Below, in pieces: positions 1 through 13,434 of a stretch of 64,000 nucleotides of DNA. The notes beneath the pieces are model-generated. The model was not told where the DNA came from. It was given only the letters and a program-made list of their open reading frames with translations, and did no database searches. The stretch spans positions 433,123 to 497,122 of the forward strand of contig MNCI01010461.1 in NCBI GenBank assembly GCA_015680685.1. Reading direction: 5' to 3'. Each line of letters begins with the position of its first letter. Positions within the stretch are counted from its first letter, which is position 1. A program made the position numbers and the translations under genes. This DNA comes from Gnetum montanum (lineage: Eukaryota > Streptophyta > Gnetopsida > Gnetales > Gnetaceae).

Positions 1-640
1 TTATGTCCTCTCACTTCCAAGGTGAGGCTCAAGGTAGGAGCGTTGCTAATACATCATAGTTGGGGTCAATCCATAACTAACTACAAGCATCCTTGTGAAG
101 ACATGTACCAATCTAAGCTAGCTTAAGTCATCACATGTTATAACTACAACACATCCAAAGCAAATACATGACACGATCACATATATCTAAGTCTAACAAT
201 CACACACACTAATGCAAATAATACCATAACATGGGCATAACAAAATATCTTCTTGCTAGAATACTTCTTCAACTACATATACCTTCATAAAATTGACCAC
301 TAATGTAACCTTCCGAGAGAGATAGAGGTTAAGAGATAACATACATATAGAAAGTACTTAAAAAGATGATATTAGGAATGGCAGACACACAGACATATAG
401 AGCAGAGTGGAAGCAAAAAGTTCATCCGAACGAGTAGCAATCATGCTGGGCAGAGTAGATGTCAATGCCACTGCGTGCACCTTCGTTCGTTCATGGGCTG
501 CTGAACACTACTGTAAATGCAAACTCAGGTTCAGCAGCAACATTTGCAATTGTTACAAGAATCACAATAAGTTCAGCATCCATTGGCCAGTTGGAGGGTG
601 AAGTGGTTGAGGGGATATAAGAACTTTGCCGCAAGAGGCA
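1..640. other. no gene seen
   Basis: AT-rich sequence with only short open frames and no recognisable domain. The block around 400-600 is somewhat less AT-rich and has a 64-codon open frame, but no recognisable protein and no convincing splice context. Confidence 0.4.
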
Positions 641-1031
641 GACGGGAAATGCCAAGTGATCTTGGATATTCTTCTGAAGAAGACCAAGACAGGGAATGGA
701 ATGCAGAAAAATAGCAAGCTTTTATCAAAGGAGGGGAGCAGGCCGTTATGGTTCCGGATGAGGTGAGGGAAATTGTAAGTTATTTGTTCTTAAAATTGTG
801 GGTTTTCGGAAGAAGATAAAAAATGAAAAGTGTTAGTATAATTTATTGTTGAAGGAGTGATTAAAAGTGCAGCTGAACGGTATGTCCACAACGGATGAGA
901 AGTCGGAGGAAATTGCAGTTCGAGTAGCAGCTCAAGCTGCTGTGATGAAATATGTGGAGGACCTGCAGTCCAGCTTCATGGTTGCCCTTGACCTTATGCT
1001 TGCTCAGGCTGATAAAGATCTGAACGATGAG
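641..1031 (+). pseudogene. exon-like blocks 1-2 of an unidentified host gene
   Basis: Two stretches read like coding exons. The first (about 641-774) has an acidic reading with the motif DLGYSSEEDQDREW, one in-frame TAG, and ends at a perfect GTAAGT donor. The second (about 855-1031) reads with the motifs VRVAAQAAVMKYVEDLQ and FMVALDLMLAQADKDLNDE and ends GAG/GTTTCC. The Ala/Leu-rich second block looks helical. I do not recognise the family. The in-frame stop and a frame change near 865 suggest a pseudogene. Blocks at 7.9-8.6, 12.0-12.5 and 15.3 kb, same strand, could belong to the same gene, with transposon-filled introns between. Confidence 0.35.
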
Positions 1032-3976
1032 GTTTCCTATTTTCATGGAATTTGTGTTTTTTTATCCTATTCTTTATTCCACTAGATTGCACTGAAATTA
1101 ACTTTTTGATTGCTGAATGAAAATATGGATTAGAACAAAGGAAAAATGATGTGATGTCATTATCCTATACAAAGTAAGAAAATATCTCTCCCTAGCAACG
1201 AAATGTGTTACGGTATTATGTCGTTGAAATGAAATTCAATTATCTGATTTCCTGCCCCAAAATTTTATTAGAGATAAACATTTTCTTTTTGCAAGCTTGA
1301 ATGCAGAGTTAGGTTTGTAGAAGTCTGTTGAAATTTTACAGTTTAGGACTTAAACTTGGAGGGAAAACCTCGCTGTAGGAGCGTTCAGTTGTTCTTACTC
1401 TTGTTGTTTAACATAGGAACCAGAGACAGGCCAAGGAACGGCAGAAAATTACTTTTCCATGCTATCCTTCAGGGTCTTAAAAGCGTAACATTCCAAAATG
1501 CAGAAGCAACTTCATGTTTCTGGTCACTATCGTTGTTAACAGTCTCAATCATTATCTTACAGTTACGTCATTCTGACAGCTTATCCAAGCTGCTGGTATT
1601 TTAAAAGATTTTATCTTCATACTTAATGTGTTATTGGGAAGGCTGTTAAAGCTCATAAAGTCTTGGTTGCCTTTAAAGATTGGAAAGGACTCTATGTAAA
1701 CTGGGGCATGGATAATGTTCAACTCTTCTACATTTACTTGATATACACAAGGCCAATTGTAGCATGGTAGTATGCTGGGAGGGAGATTGCAAAGAGTCTT
1801 GCTCAAGAGCCCTCCATAATGTTAAAATTTTAAGGACCTTTGGACAGGCCTAATTAGGAAGGGGAAGTTGTTTTCTGGCAGTCATTTGTTGCATGTGTTA
1901 TGAACTACTGTGTTTCTATGTTCAAGTTGACTTAGGCTATTGACAACATGGTGTGTAATTCCAATTTCTCTGGGGAAAGAGCAAAAAAATAAAATAAAAT
2001 AAAATAAAATGTTTTTCTTATAATGGTGGAACTTACCGAGGTTAGACCATACTGGGGTTTGCAGAACTCCTTAAAGATTATTTTCCAGCATTTATTGAAG
2101 CTTATTGTTTCTTGTTTTCCACTGTCACCTTCCAATTCAATTAGCAAGATGACAATTATAATTTGTATAATAGATTTATAATATTACTTTCGTTTAGTCA
2201 TTCAAATTGATCTTTCATCTTAGGTTAGCCTCTTCTTAATATGAACCATTTGTTGATTAGGGCCTACTCCAAGTATAGCATTCGTCTTTGGAGTAGTTCA
2301 ACTTGGATTTTTTTTTTTTTAATAAAAATGAAACATATGTGAAGCTTGTGGATTGAGAAAATCAGAAAATGGAAGGGTGAATGAGTTTAAAACAGGGATT
2401 GCTAGAGAAACATGAACAAATCAAGCTAAATAAAACTTAAAACGTGAACAAACCAAGCAGAATATTTTCAGCAAGAAGTACAAAATTTGTTGAAAGTAAA
2501 AAAGTCTAAAGATTGGTTAGAAAACATATTGCTAGAGGCTACAAAAAATATTACTATGCAACAGAAGTTTATGGGTAAGAAGAAGTTGTTTGATGAAGAA
2601 TGTTTGCAAGCAAGGTTAGCTTTCAAAAATTCCTGCAATGAAAAAGCTTTGTATAAAGACTACATGAAATTGCTTTCAAAGAAAAAAGAAAATTTTTTAA
2701 AAAGCACCAAAATAATATGGTGTAAATGATAAAGGAAGATCTATGAAATTTTGAAAACTTTTAAAAAATAAAGTTTCTCCAAGTAATAGCATTCCATTTG
2801 CAGAGATAAAAGGGTTCTACAAAAATTTATTTTACTATGAGACAAATACCATAGCTAGTTGCATAATCCTAGATATTTTACAACTTATGTATGATGAAGT
2901 TAGTAGAAGAGATTGAGAAATTAGCTTTTGAAAAAGTTGTGGATGTAGAAGGATTGTATGCTGAATTATTCAAATGTGGAGAGGTAGTCTAGAGAGAGAC
3001 TTGAAAAGATGCTTAATGAAGGACTTCAAAATGGTTTGATTAGACAATGGATGATTAGTAGAGCTGTTATGCTTTTCTAAAAAGAGAGAAATCAGATTTA
3101 AATAATTCTAGGTTGATCATGATCAGTAACTTGTTTGTAAAATAGCATCTGCTATGTCTGAAGCGGCGGTGGTTGGCGGAAACCCCTTGGGGCATTGAAG
3201 AGATGCATGGCTAGGATCATCAAGGGGGATAGCATTTGAACAACGGATGGATTCCTTGGATGTCGAAGAGGTGAGTCGCATTGTGGAAGAACACGCTCGA
3301 CAGGAGGAAAGGCTGGCATGGCAGTCATGGTGGTAGGATATGCAGGAGGAGGTGCAAAGCCAGGTGGCTACCTAGAGGATCTAGGACCTACAATGGATGG
3401 AGAATATGATGAAAGGCCACCGAGCATAACTTACACACCTAATGGAGAAGAATAGGCAGCAGATGGAAATGAACTAAACACAGGAGTGTTGGTAGGCACT
3501 ATTAATTGCAATGTCATATGCTGCAGAGGAGAAGGAGGTCTCTTAGACCCTGGACGAAGAGAGGGTTTTGGAGAGTGAGGGTTGGGTAGTGCATTGGGGG
3601 GTGTTGCAAAACAGATGGGGAAGGGCAAGAGCTCTGCTGCTAAGTAATCCCAAGATACTCCTAAAATGGAGTGGGGCATAGGGTAGGGTTTGTGGGATTG
3701 ATGGGTCCTTGAGGCTGGGGGTGTTTTCCTTGTGGGGTGTTGCAATGCGTAGGGGTTAAGGGAGGAAATCTTGATCATCTTTGGAAAATGGGACTAGATG
3801 ATGCTAGCTTGGGCTATATGATTGTACATCTTTTATTTTTTGGGATTAATACATCTCGAATTTTTCTCCAAAAAAAACTTATTTGCAAAATTATTAGATA
3901 CCATTTTGGAGAAAAAATTGAGATCTTGGGTAGATGAAAATAATTTACTAATCGTTACCTGCTATATCTCAACTAC

Positions 3977-4304
3977 CTATTAATTGTAATGTTGTTTATT
4001 ATCTTTCTAATCCTTGATAAGTCAGTTGCAATTGATGATGAATCTAGTATGATTTGAAACATTTTGCAAAGAAAAAATATGCAAGCTATAGATGATACAA
4101 TAATTTACATGTTGTTTCACAAGTAAGATTCAGGGGAAAACTATTAATTGTAATGTTGTTTATTATCTTTCTAATCCTTGATAAGTCAGTTGCAATTGAT
4201 GATGAATCTAGTATGATTTGAAACATTTTGCAAAGAAAAAATATGCAAGCTATAGATGATACAATAATTTACATGTTGTTTCACAAGTAAGATTCAAGGG
4301 GAAA
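3977..4304. repeat. 164-bp tandem duplication
   Basis: The sequence starting at 3977 is repeated from 4141 with almost no differences (one inserted A near the end and a longer terminal A-run). Unit length is 164 bp. It lies inside the LINE remnant, so it is a recent local duplication in old, decayed DNA. Confidence 0.92.
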
Positions 4305-5568
4305 AAAAAAACACTCTACACTAGATCGTCTAGTTACTCTCAAATATTGTATTAAACAAGCAAAGGGCAAACAAGGTAAAACATTTATTTGTTTTGTGGA
4401 TTTTACTAAAGCATTTGACTTTGTTGTGAAAGAAGAATTATGGAGTATACTTATCAAATTTAATGGTGATTTTGGCTTATCCAGTGCCATCCAAAATTTA
4501 TATAGAAATAATTTTTTAATTAAAATATGAAGACACTACACAACCTTGTTAGGTTTACAATAATATAGGAGTAAAGCAAGGTTGTCCTCTTTTACTAACA
4601 TTGTTTGGTATTTTTATTAATGAACTAGAAGAGTGGATTTAAGAGGTATGTACAAATTATGCTATTAAAGTGGATTAGTCATGGATATGACTTTTAATCA
4701 TTGTAAATGATGTAGCATAGTAGCACTAATGTCAAATTCAAAAATAGGGTTAAAAGTAATGTTGCATCAATCACAAAAATTTTATGAATGTATAAAGATG
4801 AAGGTGAATGTTGAAAAAACAAAAGTGCTAATTTGAGGAACTAGTAAGAAAGATTACACTTTCTAGCTAAATAATAAAAAACTTGAGATTGTGGATGCAT
4901 ACTAATATTTAGGTGTAGAATGCTCTCAAAATTATAAGTGGAAACATTGTATATCACAACAAGTTGCAAATGGATAGAAGAACTTTTATACAATGAAGAA
5001 CAAATGTAGCAATTTCAATATATGAACTTGGACAATTTGAAAATATCTTTTAAAGTAATTGTTCAAGCTACAATGCTTTATAGATGTGTGGTGTAGGCCT
5101 AGGTCTTGATAAAAAATCATGGAAAAAAATGAAAAAATTCAAAAACAATTATTGTTGGATAAATTCAAGATGAAAACTCAAGCCTTATATGCAATACTTT
5201 CATTAGAAGCTAATTTGTTGCCACTAGAAGCTAAAGCAATGTATTAGTTTTTAACATTTTACTTGAGAAATAAAAATAGCACTAAATATCAAGAGAGATC
5301 ATTTGAAAATCTCAACAACAAGGGTGTTTTTATGAAGGATGATTGTGGCTACAAAAATGGGGTATTGATAATATTGATTGAATAATAAATTTAGAACAAC
5401 CTTGGAAATTTATTATAAAGAAAGTTTTTAGATAGATGGCAAAATGAGGCACAAATATAAATTTTTTTTTAATTTTACTCATGAAATATTAGAGTTAGTA
5501 GACATGGCGAAATAGAATATCTACATAAAACAATTCTAATATCCATGAGAGCACCAATTAGCAAAGTA

Positions 5569-5642
5569 AGAATGGGATCATGTCATTTTTGAGTTGAGAC
5601 TAGAAAGAATGGGATCACATCACTTTTGAGTTGAAACTAGAA
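5569..5642. repeat. 37-bp tandem duplication
   Basis: Two copies with period 37 (starts 5569 and 5606) differing at a few C/T and G/A positions. It lies in the C-terminal part of the LINE remnant. Confidence 0.85.
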
Positions 5643-5790
5643 GATCGAACAATAAGTAGCATGAAGATATAATTTGTTGACTATGTTTACTACAAGTGGT
5701 AGATAATAAGCAACATGTATTATTAGAATGTTGTGGAACAAATTTCTTTAGAAGAAAATAGTAAATCTCTAGTCAATCTTTGTATGAGCT

Positions 5791-7915
5791 ATTCAAGCTA
5801 CAAGTGCTAGTTTTAGGGAATTATATGTAAGACATCTTCAAGTTACATGAATGTTGGACACATCTATTGTACTTAGGATTTATTGCTACTAATGTGTTTT
5901 GTACAAGTTCATTTGTTTGACACATCCTTTGTGTCTACACAGTTGTAATAAAATATTAGTTTTAGTAAAACACAAAATGCACAAATGAAAATCTTACCAT
6001 TGAGCTCACCAATTATGTTGTCCCTAGCTTGGTTACATTCATGGTAAGAAGGTAGAAATTGGGCACACATTTGGATGTTTTTCTTGATAATTGTGGTTTA
6101 GAGGCATCACAATCCTTAGAAGGTTGATGTCCCACAAAGTTAGAGCCACTACTCCACAAAGGATAATATAACAATAGGATTCAATGTTGTAGTTACTACG
6201 GTGGATGTGTCTTAGGACTAGAGTCGTCAGGGTCAACCCTAGTGACATTGCAGAGTATAAGAAACTATGATGTAGCTATACCCTGGGACTCATCACAATC
6301 CTGTAAAGCAAGTAAAATAAGGAAATAAATCTTATAACATTTAGAAATCCCACCCAGCAAGCTCAAACACACCATGGATCAAATCTTCACAAACAACTTA
6401 AAAATATAAGCTCTTGACACTAAGACAACTTGATACAAATAATAAAACACAACTTTACTACCAAAAGAACACAAATACAATTCATTGTAGAATTAGGTTG
6501 TACAGACGAGATCAATACCATCAGAAACAAGAAACGGACCTAGGACAATGAATGGTCTTTGAAGTTCAAGATGCAGTAAAAAAAAATCCATGCCATGGGA
6601 TTCAACAGGAGAATCGTATGCCAAACCTTCTCATTCATAGAGGGTAGCTTCTCTTGGTGCAAAGTAGCAAAAAGCTAAGAATAAAAATGATCTTTGCTTA
6701 AATAATTTTAACCAAACATACTAACAATATTTATCTACCTTTTCTATTTAAACATGCTGATGAAGAGAATTTCGAATCAAAATAACCAAATGCCCAAATG
6801 GTCTTACATGATTTGAGACCTCTATAAATTTGTTAGACTGTACTAGTTTGACAGTTTTTTTCCTTGAGTTTTTCATGACTCAATGTTGCCTGTTGAAATT
6901 CAACTTGTGAATTGGGGTTCCTAATTCAAGACTCTTACCACTATTATTTTTTTCTTTAGTGGGTACACTAGATGTCTTCTAATGATCTCCTTCTTCTTTA
7001 GTTAGATGTATTGTATAAGTGCTAGATGTCTTTTGCATAAGGCTTTTAGGTTAACTAGATGTCTTGTTTGTTCATTATATGTCTCCAGGGAAAGTTTGTC
7101 CATTTTGGATAGATGTCTTTCCAATCTGCTAGATATCTTCTAATAACTTGTTTCCATGCTACTCCAGGATTGGTGAGAAGATGTCTTTTACCCAAGGGCT
7201 TCAGCTTCAAGATTTTTTAATAAATCTCCTATGAGTCAAAGCACACTCTAATGACTCACGAAGCCTGTTGAATCTCTAAGAACATGCTTAATTAATCCAG
7301 TATCATCTCATACCTTTCAAAGGACACAACATCTAATCCAAACATAATTCTATATCCATTTCAAGCTTGGGTATCAACCAAAACATGGGCATGATCAACA
7401 AATCTTTGGTCCTTTGTAAGAGTTTAACAGGTTTTTCATTACATTGTATATTTTAATTATTGAAGACTTGCATTAGTACGTGGTTATATTTCCAATTTTT
7501 AGTGTTTTCATTTTGAACATTTTGGATAACCAAATCAGCTGAATCAAATACAATCTAGTAACTATTTATTTTAATTTTGATAAAGTATGTTTTTGACGAT
7601 GAGATCAAATGAAATATTCTTTAATGCTTAAAAATTGAATCATTTTTAGGGTTTCTAAATTAATCATAATTTTCATATGTTTGTATTCAAAAAATCTTTG
7701 AATCATATGTTTTGGTTTCTTGTGGTTTTATAGCAAAAAATGCTCCTTGAGATGATAAAGGTTACTGTGCTCTCATATTTAACGAAGAAAATGCCTCCAC
7801 ATGTAAGATTTTGTTGTCCGTGCAATATGATTAGGTATGAGAAAAACCTTATCATTTGGCATGAATAATGATTTCTTTTTGATTTTCAGCTTTGGATGGA
7901 CCTCTTTCTGTACAG
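5791..7915. other. no gene seen; AT-rich intergenic or intron
   Basis: No coding signal. At about 6965-7195 the phrase agatgtctt recurs roughly every 30-60 bases (for example ctagatgtcttctaatga and ctagatgtcttttgcata), suggesting a decayed minisatellite. The rest is unassigned. Confidence 0.4.
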
Positions 7916-8563
7916 GTATAGGTAGTAGGGATGCTTGTTGAACCCCTAGAAAGGAAAGTTGGAAAGAGCTGCTTCAACGTGTTGCTGGAGGTGGAGGAAG
8001 CTTTGATGGTGAAGATGGATCAAAAGTTGTCCTTCCTAAAGCAAATCTTGTTGACATTGCCAATCAAGCAGATGACATATTACAGGTTCATGACTATAAA
8101 TATCTTAATCAAGGTTAATAATACAAAGCATGTATTTGGTAAGCTGTAGAGTTAACTCGACATGTTTATGGTTTTATTGCCAAACCATCGTTATCTTGAC
8201 TTTATAATATTATTGAAATTACTTGATGTATTTAATTAATTTTTAAGCACTTAAACCATCTTTCTGAATTGGTTGCGAATGTTTGGAATTTTTCAAATAA
8301 CTGTTGTTAAACAAGCTGATGATCGTATATGTACAAGTCTACTATCTGTCACCTCTCATTTATTTAATTGTAGAAAATTATTCTTACATGCAGACATTAG
8401 AAGATTGTTGATCTGTGCTAGATTGCCAGTTGTTAGCCAGGCTAGTTATTATTAGAGAGGAAGTACAGAGCTTGTTGCAAGGTGGACTGTTAGATGAAAG
8501 AAGTCACCATGGATTAACTACACTTCCTAATGCTGAGGCAAACCAGAATTTTGGCTTTCAGTG
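7916..8563 (+). pseudogene. exon-like blocks 3-4 of an unidentified host gene
   Basis: Block 3 (7916-8085) follows a pyrimidine/CAG acceptor and reads WKELLQRVAGGGG...GSKVVLPKANLVDIANQADDILQ up to a CAG/GTTCAT donor. Block 4 (8394-8563) starts after ATGCAG in the matching phase 0 and reads LLARLVIIREEVQSLLQGG, then LLDERSHHGLTTLPNAEAN, with one in-frame TGA at about 8409. The phases join (ADDILQ-TLEDC), which supports a real exon pair. The protein family is unknown to me. Helical, charged sequence suggests a soluble protein. The stop suggests a pseudogene, though a sequencing error cannot be excluded. Confidence 0.4.
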
Positions 8564-11020
8564 GTACAAAAAACTTGGATGGAAATATTGTATCATATTT
8601 ATTCTATATCTTTTAAATGAGTTTGCAATCTCATATGTTAAACAAGCTTTAGCTTTTTTTTTTCCTGTATTTCTACCTTAATTAAAAATTGGGAATGGTG
8701 TTATTTTAAAAGTGAAGTGAGGAGTAAAGTGTCAGTAGTTTTAGATTTTGTTCTCTTGGCATTTGGCATTATGGTTGGGGACTTGGATTGCAAGCCCCAT
8801 ATGCCAGATTTAGCCCTCTCCACCACTGAAATAATGAAATGCTTAGACGTCAACTCATCATCTTAATTGTTAGCTTCATGACAGGCCATCTTGTTGAACC
8901 TACTACTGGGATTTTATGGAGCTTCATGCTACAATACATCTCACTTTTAGACATGAGTAACTTTTGTGTCTTTATTTTGAAATTTTAGGCCATGAGTATA
9001 ATCTTGTTAGTGACTCATTTATAACATTGTAATTCTTCTAAAGAATTCCAAAACCATTCATTTGTAGTGCTCATGATAACTGGATAATGTTTTTGTATAT
9101 TTAAATTATGCCTTATAAAAGGCTTATTGTTGAACGAAAGCTCAACCTTGGTTCTGAAGCTGGTATTGGATGCGAGTCCCTCTGAACTCCCATAAACATC
9201 CCAATTCTATACAATTAAAACCCAATAATGCTTACTAAAAGCCTTATCTATTAAAACATACAATGAAAGAAACATATAGAATACAAAAGTTTATGGGCAC
9301 ACAACCACACAAATGCAAAGGATCTTGAAAATACCAGGTCTCTCACACTCAGTTCTCACCACACAACTTGTTGCAATGCCCTACAACCTCTCAAAACCTC
9401 ACATCACTTAAGAAGACTCAAGGGAGCTTGTAAAATGCTCCAAGATACTTACAATCATTTCAAGATCTCATAGTTAACCTTGGAGACAACACATTTTGGC
9501 CAAAAGACAAATAATGCATACTAAACATCAATTTATAGGTTCACATTTCAAACCCCAAGATTTCTGCAACTGGATTAAGTTTTCAAAAAAAAAAAAAAAA
9601 AAATTAGGCAAGTTTTTGCAACTTACTGCAACTTGCAATTCTTCAGTCTTCTCTTGGCTGTGACCCAGTGCAAGTTGTATTGATAACACAGCCTTTAAAT
9701 GCTGAATTCCCAAGAGCAGCCAACTGCAAGTTGCAACCTCTTATAGCTTAATGTGGCCTCTTGAGCGACGTAGTCCATTGCAACCCTAATTTTGAGTTAA
9801 ATTCTTCATTGAAACATGTAAATGACCAATTGCAACTAACTATGAGTTGTATATGGCTTGCAGTTGTCATTGCAACTTACTGCTAGCCATACCTTGTAGC
9901 AGTTGCCACTCCAAAAGCACAACATTAAGGCCTCCTATTTATGTTATTAAAAGAATTGAAAATATCACATTTTCTATGAAAACTATGTTTTTTCTAATTA
10001 CATAATATAACGTACAATCCTAGTTGGACAGATGCTTACAATCTCCATAGATGTGATGCAATTTAGTTTCAATTTCAATTTTAGTAAATGTGAAGACATC
10101 TAATTCTTTTGCATTGCACTTTGAAATAGAGGTCTAGTGTTGTCTGTGATCTTCAAAGGATAAAGCCAAAGTTGGAGTTGCCAAAATCATTTAAAAACCA
10201 AGATGTGACAAATCAAATTGAAGCAGGATAGATGAAATGGTAAAAAGCTAATGGTGTGCTTTGTGAAAAGAGAATCCTTTATGGTGTGGAATGTTAACCT
10301 ATCAAAAAGCATGAGGCTCAATGCACACCCATGGTAGAGATGTATATGCTATGGTGGATGTTGGGTATGATTGTTAGGAATTGAGGTCCTCAAGATGAGA
10401 GTGACCAGGCCCAACCAACAGATGTCAATATGTTTTATGGTTGTCTAAACCATGAGGATAATCAACTTGTGTAAACCATAGTTACAACATATAAGGAAAG
10501 AGTGGAAGCCATATTGGTACACAAACCATGATATAGGTAAATACCTTGGAATGAACATAATAAGAAATGTAGAAACATGAGTACCTTTTGACAATAGCAA
10601 GCCATGTACTTAGACCTCTGTAGTTATAGAGTTAGGTAGTTATAAGGACCAAAATAATATATGAACAAGTAAACATTGAGATAGGGATGTCAGACTATAG
10701 TACATGGAGTAACTATGAAGAACAAAATAAACAACTGAAGACATAATACCTGATGGTTTAGGTCTATAAGTCACACTAAGAGAGTGTGTCGATGTTATTG
10801 TGTGTAGCAACGATCTTGTGACTTCCCTTTAGTATACCACAACCAAGTGACACGTCTTATCCAACAGTCCTACTTCTTGTCAATCAGTCATCAATAGCTT
10901 GATTAGTATTTTTTTGTAAACTGTAATGGTTATACATTTGGATATTAATAACACACATCAGGGTTGATATTAATCCTCAAATCTTTAAAAATGATTAGGA
11001 AAGATCAAATTAACATTCTC
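8564..11020. other. no gene seen; intron or intergenic
   Basis: AT-rich. The part at 9520-9900 is rich in the phrase TGCAACTT/AAGTTGCA (see findings), with an A19 run near 9584. Nothing else is assignable. Confidence 0.4.
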
Positions 11021-11027
11021 TTATTAG

Positions 11028-11330
11028 GGGAACTTTGGAAGTAGCACCCATTGAAGAGAAGATTAAGTAGTCTCAGATGGTTTGGTCATGTACTAATAAG
11101 AAGACTAGACAAAGCACGTATGAGAAGAGGTCACTTTATTAAGGTCAAGAGAAAATAACAAAGAGGTAGACGTAAACACACATGGTTTGCAAACATGAGG
11201 AAAGACATCCAAGATTTGGCTATTAATATTTATTAGCTCTTAATAGAAGTGAATGAAAAGAAAGAATTCATATAGTTCATCTCATTTAGTTGGAACAAGG
11301 CTAAGATGATGGTAATGATGAAATTAATGA
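11028..11330 (+). pseudogene. RTE-clade LINE, 3' terminal fragment
   Basis: Reads, with frameshifts, as the C-terminal end of plant RTE polymerases: LEVAPIEEKI, then a decayed LRWFGHV, KARMRRGHFIKVKRK, QRGRRKHTWFANMRKDIQDL, then an EWKERIH-like block and a decayed stop region. RTE elements end in short tandem repeats rather than poly(A); the gatgatggtaatgatg stretch at 11306-11321 fits that tail. Only the 3' end is present, as expected of a 5'-truncated copy. Confidence 0.75.
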
Positions 11331-12022
11331 AACCTAATATTATTAGTGAATTTGTCACATTGCTTACCAATATCATAATGTTATACGAAAACCTTCTAAT
11401 GTTAAGGATCAGTTCACTACTTCTGTTGGATGACCTAATCACTGAATGACATACATCAATTAGATCAGTTAACTGTAGCTCATTTTTCAAGAATTTTGAC
11501 TTGCATCTCACAAGTTACAGATTTGATTCAAATAGGTTATGAGGTATAATGCTAAAATGTACATGATGCCAATGACATGAGAGCTCAAGTGGTTAATGCT
11601 CTGATCTTGCTAAGCATAGATTACATATTGAAATACTTAAGGAAAACATTTTCAATGATATATGCTGTGTGGGTGAACACAATCCAAAGATAACTACATT
11701 TTGCATATCCTTGATTGCTAACTTTTTATGACTCACCATGACTTCATGGTTTGAATGTTTAGTCCACCGAAGTTTTTATTTTTCCAAGTTTGTAATTGAG
11801 ATGTTTGATATTTTAAGCATGAAGATGTGGTGTTGTTTGTATATAACACTTCGTACCTACTTAAAATCATAAGGGTAACTCTACATGAGACTGACGAATT
11901 TATGTGGGTTGGCTGTTGGAGTTAAATGTTAAATCCATATTTTGATTCTAATAGTTCTAATTTCTTCACATACAGCTGTATGAGTAGGTATAGACAGAAA
12001 ACTTACATTCTTTTATATCCAG

Positions 12023-12501
12023 GTGGCTTTTGTATCACAGCGTGTCTCTATGAAGCCTGGGCCTGCTGTTCATGAAAGAATACATAGTGTCATGATGGGT
12101 TACGAGGAAGGTGCAGACATAAAATAGGAACAATCCAAGGATGCTGCATCAACGTCTAAGGTATCATATTGCAATGAATACTATAAAAACCATTAATTTT
12201 AAATTTTCATATCAATATCTTTGCATGAAGAATTATCTTTGCTTTCTTCTTAACTATCCTGGTATCAGAGTAGTACAAAAGGACATCCAGTGTGTCCAGG
12301 AATGTTTTTATAAACTGTAACAAAGCAAATCTTTACCTTATAGAATACCATTAATTGGAACATTGAAATATTTTTAATCTATTTGATAGGGCTTCTTTGA
12401 TTTGTTTATACCTTACAAATTAGTAGATATTACTTATTCAGGTTATTGGTGGCATTTATGGGGCAAAGATTGCTGGTGTAACAGTTCAGCAATTAGATTG
12501 G
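12023..12501 (+). pseudogene. exon-like blocks 5-6 of an unidentified host gene
   Basis: Block 5 (12023-12160, 46 codons, phase 0 at both ends) follows TATCCAG and ends AAG/GTATCA. It reads VAFVSQRVSMKPGPAVHER and HSVMMGYEEGADIK with one in-frame TAG. Block 6 (12442-12501, 20 codons, phase 0) follows TTATTCAG and ends TGG/GTATTT, reading VIGGIYGAKIAGVTVQQLDW. Both have tidy borders and the same phase, which favours one spliced gene. I do not recognise the protein. Confidence 0.4.
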
Positions 12502-12571
12502 GTATTTAAGTCCTATTATTACTGTCTATTTCAACACATGCCTTTTAAAACATATTTCCTTACATGAAAAT

Positions 12572-12572
12572 N
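12572..12572. other. ambiguous base
   Basis: Single N in the assembly. Confidence 0.95.
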
Positions 12573-13434
12573 GGCAGATACTGTTTTTAATTCTAGTACA
12601 TCCAAGTTTCATGTTGATGAATTCTACTCCAAAAGATGTACTATTTGAATTCTGAAATACAATTAGTTTCTGTCCTGAACTCCAATAAGGCTCTTTCAAT
12701 GTTTTATTTTGTGTACATGTACGTGTGTTATTGTGCAGTTGGTAATTTTTATTGCTTATTGAGTTTGCTTCTTTTTCTTACATTGGAACCAAGAAATTCT
12801 TACCAAGGTTAAGCACGAGATTCTGATTGGTGGAAGAAATTCAAGCTTTTAGGAGAAAGGATCACAATCACCAAAAGAAAAGGCATAGCAGATAAACTAA
12901 AATGCCTAGCAGAGCAGCTAATAAATAATTTAGAGACATTACCAAGCAAGATTTGGCACCATCTAAGACATTATTTGAACTCCGATGCCATGGTTACAGT
13001 AGATGATCCATCTTCATTATTTAAGATTTGTATTAGTCTACATTAAAAAATTAGAAATAAAAGAGTTAGTGGAGCATTGCTCACTTGCTTAGACCATCTA
13101 GCTTGTGATGTGCAAGTCACAGGTTCAATTCCAAGAGACATGCTAATTTGGTATCATTGTGTTCTTGTTAAGCTCTTCTAAACTATCATGTTGGCTATGT
13201 CTTGGGTGTATCTATAGTCAATTATTTTAGATTCCAACACCCTACATTCACAAAATATATAAAGTATTTCTATGGAGATCTGAACCCAAATACTTCTTTA
13301 AAATAGTGTAACAATGAAACATTACTCTATTTTAGTTTCCTAGCAACTTTGACCATTCAGCACACTAGTGACCATATGACATGTAAAGCCCTACAACAAA
13401 ATCTTTAAGGCAGTATATTTGAAGTGACAAAAAC

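Larger units (their letters stand above)
2455..5790 (+). pseudogene. decayed non-LTR retrotransposon (LINE), RT region
   Basis: Remnant of a plant LINE pol. In order, across many stops and frameshifts: the endonuclease-RT linker (2487-2729, lysine-rich with FDEECLQARLAFKNSC), a block like the KVVDVEGLYAELFKCGE segment upstream of RT (2895-2985), the RT palm motif FICFVDFTKAFDFV (near 4390-4430), GVKQGCPLLLTLFGIFINEL (4570-4630), and a C-terminal Cys/His-like tail with HVLLECC (near 5710-5735). The catalytic YADD site appears decayed to a VND-like reading near 4700. These motifs are characteristic of the plant LINE family with the GVKQGCPLSPTLFG signature. The copy is dead and internally duplicated (see 3977-4304). 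It may lie in an intron of the exon-like gene around it. Confidence 0.75.
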
